A stretch of DNA of 64,000 bases from contig NC_063072.1 in the NCBI RefSeq assembly GCF_022605165.1, positions 1,178,001 through 1,242,000 of the forward strand. The letters are read 5' to 3'. Origin of the DNA: Purpureocillium takamizusanense. Taxonomy: Eukaryota > Ascomycota > Sordariomycetes > Hypocreales > Ophiocordycipitaceae. Under the pieces are notes generated by a model, which saw nothing but the letters and a program-made list of their open reading frames with translations, searched no databases and was not told where the DNA came from. Positions 13,387 to 22,501 of this stretch are shown here, piece by piece; the first letter of the stretch is position 1; each line of letters starts with the position of its first letter. Both the position numbers and the translations under genes were made by a program.

Positions 13387-14960
13387 ATGTTCAAGCTAGG
13401 CCGCAGCCGCGCCCTGGCCTCGGCCCTGAATGCCACCAAGGTGCGTTCATAGCCCGGGCGTCTTTTTCTCGCACCTCGTCGAACCAGCCCCCTACAAGTG
13501 GCTACTAACACATGGCATCACGATAGCTTCAGGTCGCCCCTTCAGTCAGGCTGCCCGGCGTCGCGCAACAACGACGCGCTTTGAGCATCCACGAGTACCT
13601 GTCGGCCGACCTCCTGCGAAAGGTAAATCGAACACCTCACGCCGGCTGCCATGGATGCCTCGTCTTGCGAACGAAACATCGAGATACTAATTGTTGGTCC
13701 GTCATATAGTATGGTGTCGGCGTTCCCAAGGGCTCCGTAGCCAAGACGGCCGAGGAGGCCAAGAACGTGGCCAAAGAGATCGGCACCGAGGACATGGTCA
13801 TCAAGGCCCAGGTCCTCGCCGGTGGCCGAGGCAAGGGCTCCTTCGACAACGGCCTCAAGGGCGGTGTCCGCGTCATTTATTCGCCTCACGAGGCAGAGAT
13901 GTTCGCTGAGCAGATGATCGGTCACAAGCTCATCACGAAGCAGACGGGCGCCGGCGGCCGACTTTGCAACTCCGTCTACATTTGCGAGCGCAAGTTTGCG
14001 CGCCGCGAGTTTTACCTGGCCATCCTTATGGACCGTGGGTCGCAGACGCCCGTAATCGTCTCTTCGTCTCAGGGTGGCATGGATATCGAGACGGTCGCTA
14101 AGGAGACTCCCGATGCCATCAACACCACCTACGTTGACATCAACAAGGGTGTGACGGACGACATGGCGCGCAGCATCGCCACCAACCTCGGGTTCAGTGA
14201 GCAGTGCATCGAGGATGCCAAGGACACAATCCAGAAGCTCTACAAGATTTTCCTCGAACGCGACATGACGCAGATCGAGATCAACCCCCTGTCCGAGACC
14301 TCAGACCACCAGGTACTTTGCATGGACGCCAAGTTCGGCTTCGACGACAACGCCGAGTTCCGCCAAAAGGAGGTCTTTGAGTGGCGCGACACGACGCAGG
14401 AGGACCCCGATGAGGTCAGGGCTGCCCAGTCAAACCTCAACTTCATCAAGCTGGATGGTGACATCGGCTGCCTGGTCAACGGCGCGGGCCTCGCCATGGC
14501 TACCATGGACATTATCAAGCTCAACGGCGGCCAGCCGGCCAACTTTCTCGATGTCGGTGGCGGTGCGACGCCTGCTGCCATCAAGGAGGCGTTTGAGCTC
14601 ATCACCAGCGACCCCAAGGTGACGGCCATTTTCGTCAACATCTTCGGCGGTATCGTGCGGTGCGACGCCATCGCGCAGGGCTTGATCAACACGGCCGAGT
14701 CGCTGAATCTCAAGATCCCCATCATTGCGCGTCTGCAGGGCACCAACGTGGAGCAGGCGCACAAGCTCATCAACGAGTCGGGCATGAAGATCTTCTCCAT
14801 CGATGACCTGCAAAACGCGGCCGAGAAGGCGGTGCAGCTGTCCAAGGTTGTCAAGCTGGGTAAGTGTGGTTCTGATGCATACGAGTCGAGATGTTTTGCT
14901 GACCATTTGACCGCAGCGCGTGATATCGACGTCGGCGTCGAGTTCACGCTGGGCATCTAA
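13387..14960 (+). CDS. LSC2: Succinyl-CoA ligase (ADP/GDP-forming) beta subunit, mitochondrial
   Basis: Four exons: 13387-13440, 13527-13622, 13710-14859 and 14917-14960 (447 aa, the usual length). It catalyses the nucleotide-coupled conversion of succinyl-CoA to succinate in the TCA cycle, as a heterodimer with the alpha subunit in the mitochondrial matrix. The N-terminus (MFKLGRSRALASALNATK, then RLPGVAQQRRALS) is a basic targeting presequence. The mature protein starts at about IHEYLSADLLRKYGVGVPKG, the classic ATP-grasp start. Further family blocks are KAQVLAGGRGKGSFDNGLKGG, the Mg/nucleotide region QIEINPLSET, and the CoA-ligase domain with INGG-type blocks (LNGGQPANFLDVGGGA, VNIFGGIVRCDAIAQG). 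The final intron splits the codon for Ala before RDIDVGVEFTLGI. ATP versus GTP preference cannot be told. Confidence 0.97.
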
Positions 14961-17900
14961 GGAAGGGGCGGGTTGGGCATGTCTGCCTCGGTACGAATGG
15001 TAGACACTGCGTGTAACATCTCATTAGGGGCAAGGGCAGGTCTTTTGATCCGGGCCTGCGTCGGGCGTGGCGAGTGTACTGTGCTGTAGCATGCATCAAC
15101 TTTCCCGTGCTGGGACGAGTCGGAGACACGTGTTGGGTGATCTAGTACGCTTACTTTTTATAGACGTGACAGGGCTGTCAATTGTGTGTCTGCTGCCGGC
15201 GCCTCCCGAGATGCCGGGCAATGTAATCTCGTGTGCGTGAAAGTGGAACCTGTCTCAGCGCCCGAGGATCTCTGATGGTGACGACCATGGGCGGGCGCAG
15301 AACCTCGTCAACTCCCTGGTCCGTCAACTGTCTCGCCAACGTGAGGCGATGGATCGATCTTAAACCTGGTGGCGAGGAGCTTGCAAGGGACCTTTGCATC
15401 GAGGAACTGGGGCGGAGCACACGAGTGACGAGTTGTTGCCAACAGGTGAGAGTCGTTTTGGGTTAATGAGCGAAATGACACGGCGGGATGTAGGCAGCAA
15501 GATTGTGTAACGACACCGGAAACGAGAGTGAGGTCTTTGCTTCTTCTATGCACCTTCTTTTCTTGAGAGAATTGATACGTGTTCCACCTCGACCAAACTT
15601 TGGGGGTCGGAGAGAGGGAGCGGCGGCTCGAGGGAGCCGAAGGCCAGGATGCAGGCCGGAATGCCGGGTGGCATGGGTACGAAGTGCTCGAGGTTGCACA
15701 GGAAGCAAGCCTTTGGGGGGGGGGGGAGCGCGTTTGCTAGAAGACGCAACGGAGACTGTGTGACGACGGTTGGAGTCGGACAGAAGGCGGTGTCACGACG
15801 ACGCACAACATGAGCGGACGAGGTCGAAGCAAACACACATACCGAGGGACGAGCTTCGCATACTATATCCTGGCGGCAGGCAAGTGCTCGTCCGTACCCA
15901 GTGACGGCGGGCCTGGGCCGGGGAGATTCGTCGGGGCCCTTCCGGGATGTGGGGCGAAGCTCCGACCCCCGTCGTTCAGACTATGGTCTTGGCCGTATGG
16001 GCCTTGATCTGGCTGTCTTGGATTGCGTTCGGTACCGGTCACTCGCTCCTAGCGGCACAGGAACGAAGAATCGACAAGTGCGCTGGTGACGCGGCGGCAG
16101 GGTCCGGTGTCAAGTGAAGATCCGTATCCTCCTCGCCTTCACCCCCCCCTCGCTCGCATCGTCAACAGATCCGGGGCACAGGTAAGTGCTTGGGGTAAAG
16201 GGGGGGGGAAAGGTGCTTGTCCCAAAACATGCATTTGAGGCGTTTGCTCGGAGACCGGACCTACAGTCGACGTGCATGTGGCGTCCGTCGCGCGTGCCTG
16301 ATTGAGCTCCCCCGGCACGGCAACAACGCCAACGACAATGACGGTGGCTCCTTTTGGCTCAAAACAGGACAGTACATGTCACGTCATGCCATGTCATGTC
16401 GTGGCAGGGTCGTCGGGCACGACAACAAGGGCCAGGCGGGCAGGCAGGCAAGCACAAAAAAAAAGAACGGGAACAAGTCGAACAATCCACGTCAGATGAG
16501 GCGAGCCGCGCGGGAAGAAAAGGTTCCAATTGAAATGAAACAACCATGGATGGAGTCCCTTTCCCGCGTGTCCTGCCCGATACGTGAAGTACCTACGTAT
16601 GACTGCCCACTAATAAGTTAGTACAGGAACACGACGGGGGAGCGTGCGTTCGCGAGCTTCTAGAAGGCTACTTACGTAGTAGACCGGCGATTGTCCGCCG
16701 GGACTAGGGCGGTCGCGGCGCGGGCAGGGTGCCGGCCGTGGCTAGGCTTGTCAATGACAGAGCCGCTCGCCCGCCCGCCCACTGCTGCAGCCCTGTGGGC
16801 ACCCTGAGAGGAAAAAAAATGTGCGAATCCCGACAAACGCCCGAGTGGGGCCCGCTGGGAACCCGGACATCGGCTCGCCAGGGGGGGAATGACGATAGAT
16901 GCGGCAGCGGGCGGCCGGGAGGGCGGGTGGCGGCGTCTGACTTGGCCCGAGTTTGTTGTCTCAGTGCCATGCAGTGGTCGTGCCGGTGCTTGCAAGGGCC
17001 ACGCAAGAGACGGAAAAGATGGGAAAAGAAAAGAATTGGAAAAAACAACACCCTGAATAAAGAAAGAAGAGAGGGGACCAAAAAGGAAAGAGGAAAGCGC
17101 CACTGCAGGTTTGTGCTACAACGCAATACAACGAACGATTCCCGTCCCCACGTCTTCAGCAAGTTACCTAGGTACCTTATCAATGCCCAGCGCGAGTCGA
17201 GAAGAAAACGGCAGGTTGAATTGTCGTTGTCGTTACAGCCCAAGGGAAGGAACCACTGCCGCCGCCCAATGAGGGGGCTCGGAAAGGCGCAAAACAGGGC
17301 AAACCCAGCTACCCTCGGCAATGCTCGGGCATTGCGCGCGCTCCTTCCTCCATAACCTCCTCCACTGCCTCTAAGGTACCTTGGGTACGTAGGTAGTAGG
17401 TAAAACGTGAGCAGCTTGCTACTAAGGTTGCACCGAGGTGTGAAGAAATCGCACGCCAGAGGCTCTCTGAGCTGGGAAATGTGGGACGCGCCCCCGACCT
17501 GGGTCTCACGTACTTTTCTCTCCCGCCTGGCTGGGCCGTCTGAATCGGGCACCGCACCACTACCTGGGTAATACCCTTGTCTTGTATACACCTGGTACGT
17601 ACATCAAAACTTAGAAAGTGCGTTGAACGCGAATTGCCGGTCGCTCGCTCGCGCGGTCGGAGCTCCACGCCGGACAGGACCAGCGGGGATGCGCCGGCGT
17701 ACAAGGCCGCGACACCCATGAGTCGTTATTGCATTGGTACGGAGGGCGAAATATATAAACCTGGAGTGCCCTCTGCATCATCGTCGGCTCTTGGGGTTTT
17801 AGCCATCGTTCACTCCGATATCCCCTCTGCTCTCTACTACTCTCAACTTTCAACTCTCTACTTTCTACTCTCGACTCAGCCAGCGTCGCAATTCACGTAC

Positions 17901-17982
17901 ATTAGTACAGCCGACACTTTCTCTGCTCTGCGCTTCAACAACCCTCATCAGCTCACATCAACCCACATCAACCACACCCGCC
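14961..17982. other. Intergenic region with homopolymer tracts
   Basis: No supported gene. A G12 run lies at 15715-15726, with further C and G runs near 16141-16150 and 16201-16209, and TACCTAGGTA-type palindromes near 17165 and 17377. A 295-codon open frame on the minus strand (16704-17591) has no recognisable domain and biased composition, so I do not call it. From about 17750 the sequence looks like a promoter and CT-rich leader for the next gene. Confidence 0.5.
17752..17759 (+). promoter_or_regulatory. TATA box of the small-protein gene
   Basis: TATATAAA, about 224 bp upstream of the ATG at 17983. It is followed by a strongly pyrimidine-rich leader with repeated CACATCAACC just before the start codon. 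A strong TATA box in a fungal promoter usually marks an inducible rather than housekeeping gene. Confidence 0.6.
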
Positions 17983-18291
17983 ATGCCTTCTCAATTATCC
18001 AGCTGGTTCGCGCGCCACTGCACCCCTCCGCCGCCTCTCAACACTTCCTCGGCATGCCCCTGCGCCAACTGCTACAACCTGGGCACGGATGTCGCGCCCC
18101 GGCAGCACAGGCAACGGCAACCCCAGCAACAACAACAGCGGCCGTTCGTCCGGGCTCTCGACGACGCGAGTCGTAGGCCAAGCTCCACAACGCCGGCCGA
18201 CTCCGACTCCTTCTCCATCTGCAGCGTCGCCGAGAAGCCCGGCACGACGATAACGACCACGACGCACATTGAACGCGTGACGCCGCAGTAG
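17983..18291 (+). CDS. Small Gln/Thr/Pro-rich protein of unknown function
   Basis: Intron-free frame of 102 aa starting in a good Kozak-like context (CGCCATGCC). I do not recognise the family. It has a short N-terminal part with a Cys pair (SACPCANCY, about residues 23-31), a poly-Gln stretch at about 46-51, a Ser/Thr/Asp-rich middle (SSTTPADSDSFSIC) and a basic-ending tail TTTTHIERVTPQ. There is no signal peptide or membrane segment. The call rests on the convincing promoter architecture (TATA box, CT-rich leader) rather than homology, so it is moderately uncertain. It lies alone between two long intergenic stretches. Confidence 0.6.
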   Translation: MPSQLSSWFARHCTPPPPLNTSSACPCANCYNLGTDVAPRQHRQRQPQQQQQRPFVRALDDASRRPSSTTPADSDSFSICSVAEKPGTTITTTTHIERVTPQ

Positions 18292-19344
18292 AGTCAGTGA
18301 GATGCGGAGCCCATCTGCCCATCTGCTCTACCCATTGTGCACTTGCACTTGCACATGCACACATACACACCCACATACACAACCTCTCTGTGCTTCACAC
18401 ACCCATATAGCGCCAATGCGTGATACTTTGTAGAAGCGCTAGCCATCTCGGACTTTAATTCCAGCACGGCATGCTTTTGCGGGCGACTTGTTTTCTTGTT
18501 CGTCCTTTTCGGACGCTTGCACATCCCCTTCTCCCCGATTCCGCTTCCATTAGCCGACTGTGACGAGACACACACGACAAGTCGTACAGCATTCATGGAA
18601 CTCCGTCACCGCCTTGGGCCTGGTAGGCTCAGGTACCTATCGCACTGCATTTTGCCCTGTACCTTTAGCCCTGGCCTGGAACCGCGGGGGTGGGCCAGCC
18701 ACCCACCCGGCGACCCGACCGGTGGAGTCTCCCCCACTGTCGGCGGTGACGGTCAGCGGCAAGAACGGGCAGCACGGCTCCGCCGGCATTGAATTCCAGA
18801 ACTGAAAACCGGCCGAGTCTCCGGGAGACCACCTTCAAGCAGCTTCTGGAAATGCTAGATGTCGTGCAAAACTCTCCCTCCTTTCAGAAGTCCTTTTTTC
18901 CTTTGAACGGCGGCGTTGATTAGTGGCTATGGATGGTGGGTCTGGACGGGAGGCACGCTGGGCACTGTGATGGGGGCGCTGGTACGTTCTACAGGCTGTT
19001 GAGCTGCTGGCTTGCGGTGATGGGCAGGAAAAATGATAGAGTAGCATGGCATGGTTCTTGAATTATAATACCCAATGCGAGAAACGACCCCATGATTCTT
19101 TGAACCTCTGATCCGCTCCTTTTGCTGTGTTCATACCTAAGGATATATAAGGTCCATCATCGCGATTTGTTACTGTCGCCTGCAATGTGACATGCTGGCC
19201 GCCATTATTGTGCCACTTGACGTCACCCCATCTCGCCCCCAATGACTGATTCCTCAACCTCATCCTCATTCTCGCCTCAAAGCACGCGGCAGACGAAAAC
19301 ACAGACAGACACAACCATAGCCCGTGGTGGCTCACCCCCTCGCC
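18292..19344. other. Intergenic region, 3' flank of small gene and promoter of kinase-like gene
   Basis: No gene supported. It holds a perfect CRE palindrome at 19218-19225 upstream of the next gene and AC-rich repeats at 18340-18385 that probably belong to the 3' UTR of the small-protein gene. Confidence 0.55.
19218..19225 (+). promoter_or_regulatory. Perfect CRE palindrome TGACGTCA
   Basis: Perfect 8-bp TGACGTCA, 120 bp upstream of the ATG at 19345. This is the consensus for CREB/ATF-type bZIP factors (Atf1/AtfA class in fungi), which respond to osmotic and oxidative stress. Function here is inferred from motif and position only. Confidence 0.5.
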
Positions 19345-20550
19345 ATGGCACCGCCCCCCGTCGACTCCGCCATCCTCAAGGCCCTCAACCTCGACGCAGC
19401 GCACACCACCATTGCCACGCACGGTGGCTCGGGCTTCGCCTCCACCTTTAAGCTGTCGACGACGGTTGGTGATGGCCAGCAGAGGCACTACTTTGTCAAG
19501 ACGGGCACCGGCAAGGATGCCGAGCTCATGTTCCGTGGTCCGTCGACGCTCCCGTCCCGACCAATGATGATGATGTGTTGACGTGCGTGGCCATCAAACA
19601 CGCAAGGCGAGCACACCTCGCTCAACGCCATACACGACACTGTCCCCAACTTCTGTCCCAAATCGTACGCCCACGGCGCCCTGTCTAATCGCTCGGGAGG
19701 CTTCTTTCTTGCCACCGACTTCCTTGACCTGGGGTCCTCGTCGGCCGGTGGTAGTAGTGGTGACCGCGGCTCGGGTCTCTCCCTCGCCGCCAAGCTCGCG
19801 AGGCTGCACACAACGCCCGCCCCCGTGCCCGACGGTTTAGACGCGCCCATGTTCGGCTTCCCCGTGCGGACCTGCTGCGGCGAGACGGCGCAGGACAACG
19901 GCTGGCGCGCCTCATGGGCCGACTTCTACGCCGACAACCGGCTGCGTGCCATCCTGCGCGCCGCCCTTCGCAATCAGGGGGGCGGGTCCGACGCCGCCCT
20001 CGAAGACGCCGTCGAGGCCGTCGCCGCGCGCGTCGTGCCGCGGCTCCTCGGCGGCGACCGCCTGCGCCCGGCCCCGGTGCCCGTCGTCGTGCACGGCGAC
20101 CTCTGGAGCGGGAACCACGGCCGTGGGCGCATCGGGGGGTCCTCGGCGGGCGGTGGCGTCGAGGAGGTCGTGTTTGACCCTTCGGCCGTCTACGGCCACG
20201 CCGAGTACGAGCTTGGAATCATGCGCATGTTTGGCGGCTTCGGGGCCGCCTTCTGGAGCGAGTACAACGATCTCGTGCCCAAGGCGGAGCCCAGGAACGA
20301 GTGGGAAGACCGCCTCGCGCTGTACGAGCTGTGAGTTTGCATCAAAACCCCGTCCAACTTGGCACGGCCACCCACTCATCACCTACCCACCCACGCACAC
20401 ACATAATATACACGTATCCGTTTGCAAACTGATGGACTTTGGTCGGGCAGATACCATCACCTAAACCACTTTGCCATGTTCGGTGGCGGCTACCGTGGCG
20501 GCGCCATGTCCATTATGCGCAAGCTCATTGCCAAGTACGGCGACAGCTGA
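19345..20550 (+). CDS. Fructosamine/ketosamine-3-kinase family protein
   Basis: Three exons: 19345-19537, 19607-20330 and 20451-20550 (338 aa). The fold is that of the fructosamine-3-kinase/aminoglycoside-phosphotransferase family, which phosphorylates sugar adducts on glycated proteins so that they fall off (a deglycation repair step). The N-lobe has GGSGFASTFKL and the ATP-binding lysine in HYFVKTG, with the conserved GEHTSLNAI formed across the first splice junction. The catalytic loop is VVHGDLWSGNHG and the metal-binding Asp is in VVFDPSAVYGHAEYELGIMRMF. The last exon completes LYHHLNHFAMFGGGYRGGAM. The first donor is GTCCGT, and both introns are needed to join conserved blocks. The stop lies 225 bp from the stop of the convergent VPS20 gene. 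No secretion signal, so it is probably cytosolic. Confidence 0.9.
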
Positions 20551-20774
20551 TGCTAGATACCTCGGACCCAAGATGGCGGGTAATCGGATCATAATAGTCA
20601 AAGGAATAGTAAAAGATTCAAAGGATAAATACTAAACGCCGTGTGTATCGAGAGTGCGCGCTGTAGTGTGTGTGTCATCGCCGTTGCCCGCCCGCCTCTA
20701 TCATGCGTCACCACTATCCCATTCCAGCAATGACGTCGCTCCGTGCGCGCCAGTAAATCATCCCGTGGCCTGTG

Positions 20775-21621
20775 TCATGACGCCAGCATCGCCTGCCTCT
20801 CCGGCTGTTTAGCCGCTGCAGTGGTCTCACCGTCGGCGCGCAACTCCGGCTCGGGCACGTTCGCGTGGGGAACCGACGGCAGCTGCTGGGCGACGCCCTG
20901 GCCGGCGACCTCGGCCTGTAGCGCGGCAAGCTCGTCCTCGACGTCCTCTTCGTCCTGGTTGGAGATGCGGCCTCCAAGCATCTCGCTGACTTCCTATTCA
21001 AATAGTCAGTCTTTTGCATTTGCGGCTTCCGAACGGGACCCTTTGTCAAGTGCAGGGCAGTAAGAGAGCACACGTGCCTTTTGGTAGGCGATGGCGTCAG
21101 CCGTCTCGCCCATGAGTTTCTCAACCTTGTCAATGCCGCCCATCTCGGCGTGAATCTCTTGCAGAACCCTCGTGCCCTGCTGCAGGCCAAAGACGACGTC
21201 CTTTTGGATCTGGGCGAACTCGACGCTCGAAGTCAGCCTCTCAAGCTGCTCGAGCTGGGCGTCCGTCTTGGCCAGCAGCGTCTCCTGGTACTTCTTGCGG
21301 CGCAGGGCCAGCAGGGCGCGTTTCTTATCGCCGCGCGCCAGCATCTGCCGCGCCACGTCCGTCTCCTTGTCCGTCAGCACCGTGATGCGCCGCTGATACT
21401 GGTGTAGCCGGTCCCGCTGGATCTTGAGGTCCAGAATGGCCCTGCAATGTTTGATTGCCGCGCGTCAGTGTGAGCTCCTCGGCTAGGTGTCGCAGGCACG
21501 CGACTGCTTGGCCGTCCCCCGCACTGCCCGTAGCTGCAACGCGCGGCGCGGTCAGGGATATGGAGCGAAGGAGCTTTACGTACTTGTCTTGGGCCGTCAC
21601 TTTGCTCGAGTTGCCGCCCAT
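20775..21621 (-). CDS. VPS20: ESCRT-III subunit Vps20 (CHMP6)
   Basis: Three exons on the minus strand: 21621-21584, 21441-21078 and 20993-20775 (206 aa). Vps20 nucleates ESCRT-III filaments on endosomes by linking ESCRT-II to Snf7, for multivesicular-body sorting. Seen: the N-terminal myristoylation motif MGGNSSK, then KAILDLKIQRDRLHQYQRR, a basic coiled-coil Snf7 core (about residues 10-170) and an acidic C-terminal half (NQDEEDVEDELAAL) ending in a tail with the likely MIM region. The second intron (21077-20994) has a GC donor (AAG|GCACGT): the protein junction YQK|EVSEMLGGR is conserved in the family and an in-frame TAG directly precedes the exon, so no GT donor fits. Confidence 0.93.
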
Positions 21622-22501
21622 GGTGTCGTGCGCCGGCGCCGGTCCCGCCGCAGAGTCACCGGTGGTCGGGTGTGCGGTGTGTCGGAGGTGGGTTGTCGCG
21701 CGGTGGCGGACAATCGTCATTGCGGCGCTTTTGGAGGCGGGTGGTGGAATGGAGCCGCCTGCACGCCTGGTGTGCCGTTAGTTATCGGGTCCAAAAAGGT
21801 CCAGTACAGACCTGGCGGCAGGAGCCGTGCAGTAATGACGCATTAATTTTGTTCGCCCACTTGGTCCTGCGTTCATACGGCGAGCTCTCGGATTTGGGCT
21901 TCGCTCAATCAGATCGAGACATGCCTGACTTGGAGGCTACAATCATGCTGCGCAGGGGACGAGATGGCTTTTTGACACGAGAGAAATGTAGAAACGAGAG
22001 CGCCATTTGAGGTATGCTCCAAAGCACAAAGTTGGGTCATGACAATACTGTCTCGACTCCTCCAGCTCAGGAGAACACATTCGGTCGACTCAGCTCAGTA
22101 TTCTATACTCAATACCTTGCGTATTAATCACAATGCTCCAGTGCTCATGTCTTGGAACTTGCCCGAGGGCCACTCCGCACAGGCAGGCCGGCAGACGAAG
22201 TAACGTAGTAGCCAGCCTCGCACTACCTATTGCATTCTTGCCTGAAGCCCCCTAGACGGGCCTGCCATTATAATTAAGGCAATGCAAGGCAAGACAAGAT
22301 GTAAATACGGCCAGGCCAAGGACCTTAGTATTAGCTTTGCTCCCGTTCCTTCCTCTGTCAACATCGCAGAGTGCGGGGCACCTCCCCAGCATACATAGTA
22401 TAAGTGTTAGCGCAACCCCCCTACAAAAGGCATTTCGTAGACCCCGCCAAATTTCTCGTGGAGATCGCAACCTCGCCCTTCCCAATTTTTTTGCGCCCGC
22501 C
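21622..22501. other. Divergent promoter region between VPS20 and the Rix7-like gene
   Basis: 880 bp shared by two divergently transcribed genes. No further gene seen. A T-rich element (CCCAATTTTTTTGC, about 22480-22494) sits just before the Rix7-like ATG. Confidence 0.55.

Noticed and set aside
10230..15000. Secondary-metabolite cluster around the P450
   Set aside because: Neighbours are a TCA-cycle enzyme and an amino-acid permease. There is no synthase, regulator or tailoring enzyme nearby.
16704..17591. 295-codon open frame on the minus strand
   Set aside because: No domain and odd composition; a competing 208-codon frame lies on the plus strand at 16729-17355.
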